Positions 11,801 to 24,431 of a DNA stretch of 64,000 nucleotides are shown one piece after another (position 1 is the stretch's first letter; every line of letters starts with the position of its first letter). The position numbers were made by a program, and so were the translations under genes. The notes below the pieces were generated by a model, which made no database searches, was not told the DNA's origin, and saw only the letters and a program-made list of their open reading frames with translations. The DNA is from Piezodorus guildinii (Eukaryota > Arthropoda > Insecta > Hemiptera > Pentatomidae): contig CM041294.1 in NCBI GenBank assembly GCA_023052935.1, positions 155,745,399 through 155,809,398 of the forward strand, read 5' to 3'.

Positions 11801-11941
11801 ATGTATTCAGACTACATTGGGAAATTGGGTGCAGCAAGAGGACTAACCATCCCAGAGATGAAAAGAATAGCTAGGGACAGAGACCAGTGGGCTCGATGGA
11901 CCGAGGCGGCAACTCCACGCTTAGCGGCACACAGGAGTTAG
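8849..11941 (+). CDS. LINE ORF: endonuclease and reverse transcriptase
   Basis: Makes the protein that nicks target DNA and copies the element's RNA at the nick. The frame is open from 8849, just after a TGA, with no stop to 11939. No ATG precedes the endonuclease domain, whose start (FATWNIRTL) is at about 8999, so the true start is unclear. The first in-frame ATG, at 9056, would cut the domain. Counting from the TTG at 9044, endonuclease landmarks are GLSEVKRRG (about residue 14), ICGDLNART (about 124) and STDHKLLV (about 222). Reverse-transcriptase landmarks are KAPGPDGIAPEFIK (about 470) and the catalytic YADDIVLIADS (about 703). A C-terminal LNWFGHVCRM block is near 885. Total length is about 1,030 codons, normal for RTE-type ORFs. 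No frameshift was seen. Non-ATG or unusual initiation is possible. Confidence 0.88.
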   Translation, partial: LKPGTRCPWARGLQDWANHPYGVQLIQSNQYSLGFGQSNGYGHGRDKDLRFATWNIRTLTGKEKELVEEMKSYRIHLMGLSEVKRRGSGHQTLPDGYNLLYSGVTVRERAKGGVAFVMNDELYNKVESWEPISSRIITMDMELSVGKVTAIQVYAPVEDAGVFDKDQFYEDLQRTVDGARNKNRMVLICGDLNARTGDNNGNAHGVMGPSGGENIYNSNGHRLIEFCIENNMLIGNSWFNHKKIHKITFESRGEHGSRESIIDYFIIDRDLRRFFIDIKVIRGAELSTDHKLLVADTKVIRPRKSFSKAYSRIDVSKLRMETKQEEYRSLLERRLQEVNGDSELDILWSEIKKCILNTAREVCDTQKIKPSTKKTKWWNDEVKRVVKLKKEAWKTYNITKSHIHWEEYVRRRNEVKRVVKAAKMKTWEEFGRELEQNYRENIRKFWHITKALRGKTSKPVRNVKDAQGRLVTEEKEILEVWRQFFQEKFSMEERRNNNFRDCRRRGRIDEAYPDDINDAIEEDEVDLAVDKIQLGKAPGPDGIAPEFIKYGGNEMRKCLQMLFQRVWDSKRLPHEWENNIIVPIHKKGNQSECGNYRPICLSSVVYKIYTRILEQRLRHIVEQELEEEQAAFRPGRQTQDHIFSLRMIIEKAWDRGKAVYLAFLDLRAAFDSILRQEIWDALIRRKVPANLVSAIKSIYQDPKGIVRLNGQTSQPFHFYKGVKQGDSLSPLLFIVLMDEVWKVCRRRTPRAVVGYWNLTPVLAQAMIYADDIVLIADSQEALQTSLNEWYEELRLRGLNINPAKSKIMCVGRENLEPRILCGGETLETTNAYTYLGAVISDDGKIDQEVLNRVMKANGLYYQISKTIIGKHEVSRDAKIRIFKSVFLPVLLYGSESWTTLDKHASRMTAAEMRFLRRILGKTRRDHIRNDRIREDLGVRSVRDILEKRQLNWFGHVCRMNDTRKAKWFFEARPEGRRPRGRPRCMYSDYIGKLGAARGLTIPEMKRIARDRDQWARWTEAATPRLAAHRS

Positions 11942-11964
11942 AGGAAGAAGAAGAAGAAGAAGAA

Positions 11965-11976
11965 GCTTTGGTTTAG
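11965..11976 (+). repeat. Target-site duplication, right copy
   Basis: GCTTTGGTTTAG directly after the (GAA)n tail, identical to the left copy. Confidence 0.85.
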
Positions 11977-12094
11977 AAAATTTCAAATACATAATGGCCT
12001 GTGACACAATTTTCTATTATAATTATGCATTTAATTTTAAAATTTAAATATTTGAAGTTTAATTTATATGTGCATTTATTTAATGGAACTTTTT
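11977..12094. other. Short AT-rich stretch
   Basis: No feature recognised between the LINE and the next SINE. Confidence 0.4.
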
Positions 12095-12340
12095 TCTGCT
12101 ATGACTCATCGGTTGATGCTACGTTGGAAGTTATACATTTTACCTATAAAGGTTTAATTAGGAAAGGTATCTTTAACCTGACATTGAACAGTCTTAGGAC
12201 CACCGTTCAACGTCCCTTTGAAGGACGCCATAAGGATATTTTACTCCCTTTAAAAAGATCTAGAGACATTTGCCGCCTGTGAAACCACGACCTAGGGGAT
12301 AGAATGCTGTTATGCTAGCCACTAAACCAGATGGACCCTA
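12095..12340 (-). mobile_element. tRNA-derived SINE, family A, diverged
   Basis: Minus-strand relative of the SINE at 6974-7266. It shares the CCTATAAAGG...CTTTAACCTGACAT block, the GAAGGACG block and a tRNA-like head near 12340 with an A-box-like TGGTTTAGTGGCTAGC. The B box is degraded (GGTTTCACAGG), so it is probably not transcribed. Confidence 0.7.
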
Positions 12341-12491
12341 TTTTGTTATTTAATCACTTTAATGTTATTTTCTATTAATTTTATTATCTTGATGAAGGTT
12401 AGCCTTTTAAGTGGAAAATTCAAATCGAAATAATGTCCACATGAAGTAAAAAAAAAAAAAAAAAAATCCAAAGCACTTCTACATCTAGAAA

Positions 12492-12525
12492 CTAGCTGAA
12501 ACCCGCGGCTTAACTCGCGAATATT
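12492..12525 (-). mobile_element. Helitron 3' terminus
   Basis: Read on the minus strand the end is CGCGAGTTAAGCCGCG (a short hairpin), then GGTTTCAGCTAG followed by T. A GC-rich hairpin a few bases before CTAG, inserted next to T, is the standard Helitron 3' end. The body should extend rightward from here, but no helicase or 5' terminus was identified, so this is a non-autonomous or truncated copy. Confidence 0.6.
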
Positions 12526-14543
<2,018 letters not shown>

Positions 14544-14885
14544 ACTCAATGTCTTTTTTTTTGTTTTTTTTTGGCGCAGGAACACGATGTATAGGGAATT
14601 AATTAATGCTTAAAAATAGCATTAAATCAGTTTACATACAGCTACTGGCCAAAATACAAAAATATTAACCCTGGGACACGTGCGACAGTTGGTGGACCTA
14701 TGCTTCATCAGTCAGTTGACAGCCGTAAACACTGCCAGCATGGTATTCCAACCGAGTTCCACGTGTGAGAGCTCTATTGTCATTTATTTCTGATTTTTTT
14801 TTCGGATAGAAGGGCATTGCCAAAACTAAAACATGTTTTTTCCATAAACATGTATTTTAAAATAGGCCGAAAATAAGAGTAAAAA
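14544..14885. other. Unassigned low-repeat stretch
   Basis: About 14660-14790 is less AT-rich than its surroundings and matches none of the repeats in the window. No ORF supports a gene. Confidence 0.35.
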
Positions 14886-15774
14886 TCAGGTGCGGGCAAC
14901 ACACGACTTTCACTTACCTCCATTTTTAAAATCGATTAAAGAATTTTCAAATTCAGTAAAAGATAAAAATGTTTGAAACCATTAAATAATTAATTAAATG
15001 GAATTTCTATAGAATCATGTTTTTTTTTTTTTTAAATCTATTATATTATCATATAAAATAATCAGTTAGTTTTATGTTCATTTCATCACTCTCTATAACT
15101 TTTAAAAGATTGTGTATGAGATAATATTTTTTCTAAAATCTTTAGCTTTCCAACGGTATATCATACATGTATATTACTGCTCTTATGTTCAAAAACGAAA
15201 AATTTTATTAAAAAATATTATTTCTGTTTTCTCCATTAGTTGGGTATCGCATTCATTCAATTTATATATTTACCTGTTTTTCATCAGTGGTAACAAGATA
15301 ATATAGTTATTTTTATAGAATCTACAAAATTAAAGGTACTTTAAAAAAAGAAAATTTAAAATATCGGCATTTAAGCCCTTTCATACTATTTTAATCAGGA
15401 TAAAACCTACATAATATTAAAGCTCATTACATTTTACATCGATATAGCGAGTTTAATAAAAATAGTTGGAACCGTTTTCGAGAAAATCGAAAAAACGTGC
15501 AAAATGCATGGTATAAAGTGGCTCTTCTGGTAACCCAATTTTGATGAAAAGGTTTTTGTAACATATCGGACGTATAGTTGCCTTAAATATGAAATTTCAG
15601 TTTCATAGGACTTACTGTTTCCGCCCGGGAGTTACCACACACACACAGACCTTTTTGCGGGACTTGGTTATTGGACTCAGGGGACCCTAAAATGTGTATT
15701 TCCGATGAAAACTGGAATTCGAAATTTTTCATGATCGCAATACTTTTCCTTACTATATAAGTAAGTGAAAGTAA
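14886..15774 (+). repeat. HL repeat, full-length copy
   Basis: Best complete copy of the HL family. After an A it begins TCAGGTGCGGGCAACACACG, then ACTTTCACTTACCT. It carries all internal blocks of the family. It ends in a hairpin whose arms are TACTTTTCCTTACT and AGTAAGTGAAAGTA around a short AT loop. The 5' TC after A is what Helitrons show. The 3' end is not a standard CTAG end. Confidence 0.85.
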
Positions 15775-15847
15775 AAAGGAAAAAAAATACATTACAGGTT
15801 TCAAACTTTTAAAATTTATGTTGTATTTATGTAAGCTTCTTAATTTC

Positions 15848-16020
15848 ACTTACCTATATATGTACTATACAGTAATGAATGTATCGCTGAAAAATTCTAG
15901 CAAAAATGTGTGTGTATGAGTGTACAAGCCCAGCTGGAAATTTCATATTTTAAAAGCGTATAAGCCTGAGATATTACAGCAGCTTTTTCATCAATATCAG
16001 CGACCCAAAAGAACCACCTT
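15848..16020 (-). repeat. HL repeat, 3' fragment in inverted orientation
   Basis: Starts TTTCACTTACCTATATATG, the reverse of the family's 3' hairpin arm, and contains the GAAATTTCATATTTTAA and GAGATATTACAGCAGC blocks. It faces the copy at 14886-15774 and is cut off by the duplication that starts near 16064. Confidence 0.7.
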
Positions 16021-16063
16021 GTACTTAACATTTTTAATATTTTTGGCTCTAATGATTTTTATT

Positions 16064-17358
16064 GTATAAAAATAAAATCTAAAGAACCCTAGCCAGAAGA
16101 TATACTAAATATTATTGAATTTTATTGAGCAATTTTATTTTGGAGAATATTGGCTTTGAGCTCTTCACAATGTTATCAACTGATAATAGAAGTGTGTTAT
16201 CTAAGGCGTGTCTAGGGCCTGTCTGTCAAATTTCAAACGTTACCTAACGTTGCTCAAATTCCAGCGTGAAGGATCATAAGTCACAGTTTCTGTTTAAATG
16301 GATATTAATTTCAGATTTCTATATCATAAACATTGGTTGACCCCACCCCTACCATCTGCTCCAAAAGGAAGTTATTTGAGTGTGGTATCTTGTGATTATA
16401 AAAAAAAAAAAAAACAACAACTCACGTTTGACTGGTTTAGAGTTTATCGTTTTGGAGTTACAGAAAATTCATTTTTCCTTCTTTAAAAAAATGGTAAATT
16501 GTAATGTTCTTTACTTATAAACCTTCAGAAAATAATACCATACATTATGGTGAAAATCCTTTTTCATTTTATATATAGGGAGAAGAGATAAGAATAAACA
16601 AACTATATTTATGTTTCTAAATACAGAATAACGAACGAAAAAATATAACTTGTACAATACTGTCCGACGGTGGAAACATAGAACTATCATAACCTTCCTC
16701 TTTACCAATAACATATGTTCATAACTTTACGGGCCTACAACAACTTTGCATTAACTTTTACGGTTAATTTTATTGCATATTACCTTTGCTAAAATTTCAC
16801 ATTATACGTCCATGTTACTACTCATATTTTAGGAAAGATTTTTTGATGCCTTGATTACAGAAAAATTAATTTTTCATCTAAAAGAAAAAAACTTGATTGT
16901 GACGTACTTCACTTTCAAACCTTCAGGAAAGAATTCACTAAATGATAGTTAAACCGTATGTCTGAAATATGGGTCCCTTGAGTCCAAATGATCAAGTCCA
17001 GCAAAAAGCTCCCGGTGAGAGTGTAGCATGTCTACCAAGAAAACACTGGTCCGATAAGGACATTTTGGACATATATTTATATCAAAACGTCATACCTATA
17101 TTTACATCGTCCTATGTTTATTTCGAAACGTCAAATATATATAATCAAATAATCTGATAATAAATATATGATTTTATAAGAGAATAGTTCTAAATTAAAT
17201 ATAACAAGTTTATTTGTTTTGTTTTTATATAGTAATTATATTACATAATTCAATACATACAGTTGTTACCTAAAGTAAATAAAAATTTCATATTTGTATA
17301 AAATTTCCTCTATGTTTTATAATCTATTGATAGGAAGATTAAAATTTGATTCTTTAAA
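16064..17358. repeat. 1.3-kb tandem duplication, copy 1
   Basis: Nearly identical to 17394-18691 at an offset of 1,329-1,333 bases, with a few substitutions and differing A-run lengths. No protein motif was recognised; the short ORFs inside are repeated in both copies but lack known domains. The part at 16690-16790 has a diverged relative at about 38125-38225, so the unit belongs to an older dispersed repeat family. Confidence 0.9.
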
Positions 17359-17393
17359 TTATATTTATATATTATTCTTTATATATTATTATA

Positions 17394-18691
17394 TATAAAA
17401 ATAAAATCTAAAGAACCCTAACCAAATGATATATTAAATATTATTGGATTTTATTGAGCAATTTTATTTTGGAGAATATTGGCTTTGAGCTCTTCACAAT
17501 GTTATCAACTGATAATAGAAGTGTGTTATCTAAGGCGTGTCTAGGGCCTGTCTGTCAAATTTCAAAACGTTACCTAACGTTGCTCAAGTTCCAGCGTGAA
17601 GGATCATAAGTCATAGTTTCTGTTTAAATTGATATTAATTTCAGATTCCTATATCATAAACATTGGTTGACCCCACCCCCACCATCTGCTCCAAACGGAA
17701 GTTATTTGAGTGTGGTATCTTGTGATTATAAAAAAAAAAAAAAAAACAACAACTCACGTTTGACTGGTTTAGAGTTTATCGTTTTGGAGTTACAGAAAAT
17801 TCATTTTTCCTTCTTTAAAAAAAATGGTAAATTGTAATGTTCTTTACTTATAAACCTTCAGAAAATAATACCATACATTATGGTGAAAATCCTTTTTCAT
17901 TTTATATATAGGGAGAAGAGATAAGAATAAACAAACTATATTTATGTTTCTAAATACAGAATAACGAACGAAAAAATATAACTTGTACAATACTGTCCGA
18001 TGGTGGAAACATAGAACTATCATAACCTTCCTCTTTACCAATAACATATGTTCATAACTTTACGGGCCTACAACAACTTTGCATTAACTTTTACGGTTAC
18101 TTTTATTGCATATTACCTTTGCTAAAATTTCACATTATACGTCCATGTTACTACTCATATTTTAGGAAAGATTTTTTGATGCCTTGATTACAGAAAAATT
18201 AATTTTTCATCTAAAAGAAAAAAACTTGATTGTGACGTACTTCACTTTCAAACCTTCAGGAAAGAATTCACTAAATGATAGTTAAACCGTATGTCTGAAA
18301 TATGGGTCCCTTGAGTCCAAATGATCAAGTCCAGCAAAAAGCTCCCGGTGAGAGTGTAGCATGTCTACCAAGAAAACACTGGTCCGATAAGGACATTTTG
18401 GACATATATTTATATCAAAACGTCATACCTATATTTACATCGTCCTATGTTTATTTCGAAACGTCAAATATATATAATCAAATAATCTGATAATAAATAT
18501 ATGATTTTATAAGAGAATAGTTCTAATTTAAATATAACAAGTTTATTTGTTTTGTTTTTATATAGTAATTATATTACATAATTCAATACATACAGTTGTT
18601 ACCTAAAGTAAATAAAAATTTCATTTTTTGTATAAAATTTCCTCTATGTTTTATAATCTATTGATAGGAAGATTAAAATTTGATTCTTTAA
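17394..18691. repeat. 1.3-kb tandem duplication, copy 2
   Basis: Second copy of 16064-17358, separated from it by about 35 AT-only bases. The copies diverge abruptly after GATTCTTTAA (17358 and 18691), marking the right breakpoint. Confidence 0.9.
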
Positions 18692-19337
18692 TGTTTTTGA
18701 AACTGTAGAATAACTATTTATAGCCCCATTTCGTACCTTTATGCGCAGTAAATTGTTCTAAGATAAAAATAAGTATCGTAGTATTTTAAAATAAGAACAA
18801 AAAAGATATTTTAAAGTTTAATATAAATGGAGTAATGTAAAGTGATTTGAGAAATTATATTTATTTTGGAGATAAGAGAAAGATAAGGGAATATTTGCCA
18901 TGCATAAGTGCAACCAGGTGCGTCTTACATTCAGGTAATCTGCAATATTTACTTTTATTCCGTCTGGCTGTATAGAGTCAGATTTTAAGGTATTATTTAC
19001 TTATAAAGAGATTCCAACCAGCAGTGACAGGTGGCCATACTAAAAACAAGGTATTTATCTAATAATATCAGGGAAATAATGATATACATAAAATACAATG
19101 CAATACAGTAACTAAATAAAGAAGAATAACAGAATTAATTCATACATAAACAAAAAAAAGTATAATAAAATAAAATAACCTTTTAAAAAAAGATAAAACA
19201 ATCACTTTCCACTTAAACAAAAAAAAAATATAACAAAACACAGTTACTAACTAGAGAAAAACAACTTACAAAGAGAATAGAGATAATAATAAAAAAAAAA
19301 AATAGAAAGACAGACCAAACATAAAACAAAAAAATAA
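18692..19337. other. AT-rich sequence, nothing recognised
   Basis: A-rich from about 19080 on. No coding similarity or repeat-family match. Confidence 0.4.
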
Positions 19338-19452
19338 TCTGGTGCACCAAACACACGAATTTCACATACCTTTGTTGGTGATATAATTAAGAAGTTTTGA
19401 ATAAATTTAAAATGAAAACATGTCGATGTAAATACGTGGAGTTAAGATATAA
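19338..19452 (+). repeat. HL repeat, 5' end
   Basis: Starts TCTGGTGCACCAAACACACG after an A, followed by TTTCACATACCT. It is cut after about 115 bases by the mariner relic. Confidence 0.7.
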
Positions 19453-19736
19453 GGTTGTGTCACATGAAATGTCCGTTTTCAAGGTAAAGGATTTTTATTA
19501 AAAATACGATATGAAAACAAGATAATTTTATTCGAAGTATTTACCTTCTTTTGATACAAATTTTTCCCAACGTGACTCCAACTTTTTTATCCCCGAACTG
19601 AAAAAACTCTGAGCTTTGAAGTGAAACAAAATCTAAAAACACACTTTTCACTTGATCATCATTTTCAAAAAGGTTACTTTGACGAAGTTGTCTAAATTCC
19701 TGAACAGGTGGTAATCTGTTGGAGACAAGTCGGATC
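19453..19736 (-). mobile_element. mariner relic A1, 3' end with terminal repeat
   Basis: Starts with GGTTGTGTCACATGAAATGT, the same terminus as the mariner at 43764. On the minus strand it encodes the C-terminal YHLFRNLDNFVK region. The outermost TTG is missing. It breaks off at 19736, then 250 unassigned bases follow before a second copy of the same family. Confidence 0.8.
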
Positions 19737-19984
19737 TAGCAGAGCGGATCCTGGCAAGTGGTCCACACAACAATATGGGTCCACAGACGATGTCTAGGGG
19801 GTCGTATTTTCGAAGCTTTGGCTTATATTTAATTGACATATATTTATCATATATATTAAAAACATATTTAACTGAGCGAGGTAACTTAACAGTAAATATG
19901 TATATTTTATTTCCTAAATTTTTATTAATTTACTGATTAATTACACTACAATGAGTACGCTCGAAAAGGACTAATTTTACTATT

Positions 19985-20495
19985 TCGAAGGATGAAAAAC
20001 TCTGAGCTTTGAAGTGAAACAAAATCTTGAAACGCACTTTTCACTTGATCATCATTTTTATAAAGTGTTCCTTTGACGAAGTTGTTTAAATTCCTGAACA
20101 GGTGGTAATCTGTTGGAGACAAGTCGGGAGAATATGATGGGTGCGGAAGAACTTCGTAGCCCAGTTCTTCCAATTTTTGCACGGTATGTTTTAAAACATT
20201 GGGTCTTGCTGCTGCTCAGTGAGATCAGGAGGTACCCATGTATCGAACTTTTTTACTTTCCCAATACACTTTAAATGTCTGGAAACGGTAGATGCACTTG
20301 CCTTTAGTCGTGCTGAGAGTCCTTTAACTGTTTGGAAGGGTTTCCTTCTACTGTATGTTTGAGGACATCGTTGTCTATTACGGACTTCGGTCTTCCTCGG
20401 GGCAAGTTTTCCAAGTCGGTATCCCCAGCTGAAAACTTAGCTAACCAACGGCGAATGGTCCGTTCATTAACACTCAATTCCCCAAACAAAAAATA
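19985..20495 (-). pseudogene. mariner transposase relic A2
   Basis: The minus strand carries two separated pieces of a mariner transposase. The DNA-binding region is ELSVNERTIRRWLAKFSAG, with KSVIDNDVLKHTVEG (20304-20489). The C-terminal region is KLEELGYEVLPHPSYSPDLS and PTDYHLFRNL (19946-20182), with the last catalytic aspartate. The middle, including the first catalytic aspartate, is missing. Frames are interrupted. It is the same family as the copies at 27.4 and 43.8 kb, and distinct from the mariner at 5.2 kb. Confidence 0.85.
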
Positions 20496-21601
20496 AATTT
20501 CTCAGCGAGCTCAAACTCATACTAAAATCCAATCACCTGTTTTTGTTTAATTTGTTCCAAATTACGGATATTTTATTTATTAGCGATGCTTCTATAAATT
20601 GGTAAAATAAAATCAATATTTACCCTGCTGCAATGCGCACCGAATTTAAAATTGAGTCTACTCATAGATATACTATCATGAATTTAATCAAATTTAAAAA
20701 GATATACATTTCACATCTAAGTCTCAGTGTATGATGAACATTTTTTTTGTAACTTTTTATAGGAAATATTTTAGTCTGGTTATACTTCTACTGATATATA
20801 ATAAAAGAACCATAAAAATATATTTTTTAGTTTCTGAATCAATCCCCTACCTTTTTTAGAATATGGGTAATAAACCAAATACAATTTAAGATTATTTTTA
20901 AGGAAATTTGGTAATATATACATCTCAGTATAATCAGAATCAAAAGGAGTGTATTAATTTTGTGCCAAGTGAAGTAATATGAGATCAGTAACGAGAAAAA
21001 GTGCGAAGTCAGAGGCAGAAGAATGTTAAAGCAGCAGAATAAAACAATGTTCCTACTATATATTTTTTACCCTATTTTTGAATTTTGCTTATTTTATTTA
21101 CAGGCGAGAGTTTATTATAAATAAACCCAGGCTACAATTTTATAAACTTTTTGTATCAAAACTCAATCAAATTTCCACTCATTTAATACCTATCTATTTA
21201 AATATTTTCACTTAACGATTAAGTTTTATGTTTATTGAATGATAATTACATTCTTATGAACAATTATTACACATACATTTATGAAAAAAACTTGTAACTG
21301 ATGCATTTGCAACTGATTTTTAATCAATAAATATTGAAATAAAGTTTCTAAAATTGATTTCTGTGCAGGGATATTGATCTAGTATCTCGAAATTGATATC
21401 GATATCCATTTCTAATAACTAGGTAATACAAAGAGCCATCCATCTAGAAGAAGTTTTACGTTCATTTGAATCAAAGTTATTAACCATTCCAAAAACCAAA
21501 TTTCAATACATATAAAAAAGAATAATTGTACTTTTTTGAATGTTTTTTCAAAGTATAAACCGAAATAAATCTTAAATTGATTTTTAATTAATGGGAGTCA
21601 A
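20496..21601. other. AT-rich sequence, nothing recognised
   Basis: No coding similarity or repeat-family match was seen in this 1.1-kb stretch. Confidence 0.4.
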
Positions 21602-21805
21602 AAATCCAGTTAGATGTTTAACGCCCGTCCTTCCAAGAGGGGACGTTTAAAAAGGTCAGGGTCCCCGAAGCCGTGCAAAGATGTCAGCGTCATTCATTAT
21701 AAGATCCCTATCCTAATAAAACCTGGATAGGCAAAATTTAGGTCTCCCACTGTAGCATCGTCCGATTAGCCATAGTAGCATAAAGTGACATTAAATAAAT
21801 AAACA
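21602..21805 (+). mobile_element. SINE family A, 5'-truncated
   Basis: Plus-strand copy of the SINE body: AGATCCCTATCCTAATAAAA, CCTGGATAGG, TCCCACTGTAG and CGTCCGATTAGCC blocks, ending in CATTAAATAAATAAAC. The tRNA-like head is missing. Confidence 0.75.
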
Positions 21806-21918
21806 ATATTCCTTTTTTATTATTAATTATTTTTTTGTTTATGTGTAATATTGTGTGTATGAATCCTAGATCACTGTTAAGACTGTTCCTTCTGAAATAT
21901 TACAAAATAAATATTTGA
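21806..21918 (+). other. Retroelement 3' untranslated-like fragment
   Basis: Resembles 24940-25055: a TGTAATATTGTGTGTATGAA-type block, a TGTTCCTTCTGAAA block and a final AAATAAATATTT. Probably the 3' end of an unidentified retroelement. Confidence 0.45.
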
Positions 21919-21931
21919 AAGAAAATAATAA

Positions 21932-23007
21932 TAATAATAAAAGGCTTAGCGAACCCGAAGGTTCGATGCCGATACCACCGAATTCGCCTACACAAACTCG
22001 TCAAATGTTCACTATTCAAGCCCAAGCCCCCGAGATCAGCCTTAACGCAATCCTCCCATCTCCGCTTCGGCCTATCTTTCGGACGCCTACCAGTCGGATC
22101 AGCAAATACCAACTTTCTCGGAATCCACTCGTCATCGAGCCCAACAACTTTACTTGCCCATTTGAGTCTCCGCGATGCAATCAGCTCAATTATATTCACA
22201 GGATGCAAGTTCCGCAATTCCGCGTTGTGCAACCTTCTAAACTCCCCAGTGGCCTCATCTCTGTTTGGACCAAATATTTTACGCAATACCTTATTTTCGA
22301 AAACCTTAAGCCGTTGTTCATCTTTCAAAGTAAGCGGCCACGTTTCACATCCGTAAAGAACCGTTGAAGAATAATAGTTTTATAAATTCTAATCTTTAAG
22401 TTTTTAGATAGAAGCCGCGAACTAAGTAACTTAGCAACTGAATAATAACACGCATTTCCCACCTTTAACCGGGACTTTATTTCTTCCTGGATTTCGTTTT
22501 TTCTAGTTATAATTGAACCTAAATACTTGAATTTCTCTACGTGTTCAAAAGTATGACCTGATACATCAATATCACCAAGATAGACACCGTTTCTGCTACT
22601 AATCATATACTTCGTCTTATCGGTATTTAATTCGAGTCCTATTTCTTTACCGGTTTTTATTAACACACTTGTATTTAGTTGTATGGTTTCCGTGTCTTCA
22701 CCTAGCAGTACCAGATCATCGGCATACCCCAAAACCGGAATCTTGTCACCCATATTTAAGCCTTTCTCGGTACACATCACCTTTTCTATGACATATTCTA
22801 AAGCTATATTAAATAACAGGTGAAAGGGAGTCACCCTGTTTCAAACCCGATCGCACCTCAAATCTCTCGGAGTAATTATGACCGATTCTAACTTTATGGA
22901 ATGTTTCCGACAAACACATCTCTACTAGGTTTACTAACTTTCTAGGTATTCCCTGTTCAATCATGATATTATATAGCTTCGGACGGTCTATTGAATCATA
23001 AGCCTTT
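21932..23007 (-). pseudogene. (AAT)n-tailed LINE, 5'-truncated copy 1
   Basis: The minus strand encodes the C-terminal half of a LINE polymerase. It starts in the KAYDSIDR palm motif at 23005 and passes through GLKQGDSLSP. The catalytic YADDLVLLGED follows. The C-terminal end includes GRRPKDRPKRRWEDCV. The reading frame breaks near 22820 and again near 22367, where this copy lacks one base present in copy 2. The 3' end runs into (AAT)n. A 13-bp duplication, AAGAAAATAATAA, lies at 21919-21931 and 23008-23020, although the left one overlaps the simple repeat. It is dead by truncation and frameshift. Confidence 0.88.
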
Positions 23008-23069
23008 AAGAAAATAATAACAAAATAAATTTATTTAAGGTAAGTAAAAGTAGTGTCTTGCATGAAATA

Positions 23070-23275
23070 CAATATTTTTAATTTATTTAACGTCATTTTA
23101 TACTACTGTGACTAATCGGACTATGCAACAGCGGAATCCTAAATTTTTCTTATCTCTCTTTGATTAGGATAGAAATCTTTAACGAGTACCTGACATCGCA
23201 CAGGCTGCCGATTTGAAACGTGTGATGTTAGGCACTGAACTGCTATGTCAGCCACTAAAAACAGGCGAACTTGGA
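23070..23275 (-). mobile_element. SINE family A, diverged
   Basis: Minus-strand copy with the ACGTCA, TAATCGGAC, CCTGACATCGCACAGGCT blocks and a degraded tRNA-like head near 23265 (TTAGTGGCTGACATAGCAG on the minus strand). Confidence 0.65.
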
Positions 23276-24430
23276 AAATTTTTGTTTGCATTTAAGTGTT
23301 AAATGTTAAAGGAATAAAAGGGCGGACGTTATTTACATAAGTCGATTCCTTCGGATCCCTAGAGGAATTGACATAATTTTTTATACCGACCCCTCTTGAA
23401 ACAATTCATCATAGCTCAAATTACAAATTTATTTTCGCCCCCTCCCCCTCCCCCTGGCTTAATGACAGCCGATTTGTGGTAGCGGGGAAACGAAGCGTCA
23501 ATATTATCTGTGCCGCGGTTAAAAATAGATCCAGCCGGATGGAGAATGATAAATTACTGAAGAGATTTTAATGAGGTTGTTTTAGTCTGGAGCAGGCCCG
23601 TCCGCCGGCTATCATAATCCACGTATTTTGCAATATATCGATACATATTAGTCGATTAAATAGCAACGAAGCCCACTTCATTCATTCATGCCCTAACAGT
23701 GGAAAAACAGAAAAAAAAAAAAAAAAGAATATTTAAGTTAGTAAACAATAATTGATAGACGGTGTTACTGTTAGAGAGACAGAAAACATTTTTGAATAAA
23801 TTTAAGAATGCAGTTAAGAATTGTAATAGTCTTATGTCTATATTTCTCCATTTGTAATTTTATTTGTTTTATTTTGTGATTTATTATGTGCAAGCGTTAC
23901 AGTCAATTGTTTTATTCAATTTGAAACAGCTGTTAAGTGACCGCTGGGCAGAGTGCATTCTGGGATTGGAAGAGAGAGAGTTAATGGAGTCACTCGCGAG
24001 TATAGGCGGTGTTTAATTAAGTTGGTGGTCGCAGATGTGTCTTATTGTTCTCAAACCGCACTTCATCGAGGAAAATCATATGACACAGAAAATAGTAGCA
24101 AGGAGTAGGAGTCGCTAAAGGAAAGAAGGAACATCGCAGATGAGAGGGGGAAGGAAGTGATCAAGGATTCCAAAAATCACCGCTTGCACACTAGAAACAG
24201 TATTTTGTTTTATTTTAATTAATATAAGCTTGTTCATGTTCTCGCTTTTATTATATCATTCATTTACCCTCAACATAATTACACGGATCGGCAGATAATT
24301 AAGCGATTTACAACGACGACCGGGTCGAGGCTGCGAACAAATGCGTTAGTCGCCCCTCTTCCCAACAAATGCATTGTACAATTATTAGATATACAGTACT
24401 TAAATAGATACCTCAATTCGAATTAACATT
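23276..24430. other. Low-repeat island of higher GC
   Basis: Matches none of the repeat families in the window and has several patches well above local GC (about 23430-23620, 23930-24180, 24290-24365). A purine/pyrimidine-rich stretch (CCCCCTCCCCCTCCCCCTGG) is at 23436-23456. No convincing ORF. It may be ancestral single-copy, possibly regulatory, sequence. Confidence 0.4.
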
Positions 24431-24431
24431 G

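Larger units (their letters stand above)
8437..11964 (+). mobile_element. Full-length RTE-type non-LTR retrotransposon
   Basis: A 3.5-kb unit bounded by a perfect 12-bp target-site duplication, GCTTTGGTTTAG, at 8425-8436 and 11965-11976. It has a 5' leader of about 400-560 bases, one long ORF (endonuclease plus reverse transcriptase), almost no 3' untranslated region and a (GAA)n tail right after the stop. A short 3' microsatellite tail and a single ORF with an apurinic-type endonuclease are usual for RTE-like LINEs. Perfect duplications and an open frame mean a recent insertion, possibly still active. The clade call rests on domain layout and remembered motifs and could be a related clade. 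Confidence 0.88.

Noticed and set aside
9073..11837. Minus-strand ORFs inside the RTE-type LINE
   Set aside because: They overlap a well-supported plus-strand coding frame and have no motifs.
16511..18490. Short ORFs present in both copies of the 1.3-kb duplication
   Set aside because: They are repeated only because the DNA is duplicated. No protein motif was recognised.
16064..18691. LTR pair reading of the 1.3-kb repeats
   Set aside because: Only about 35 bases separate them, and there are no TG...CA ends, primer site or target duplication.
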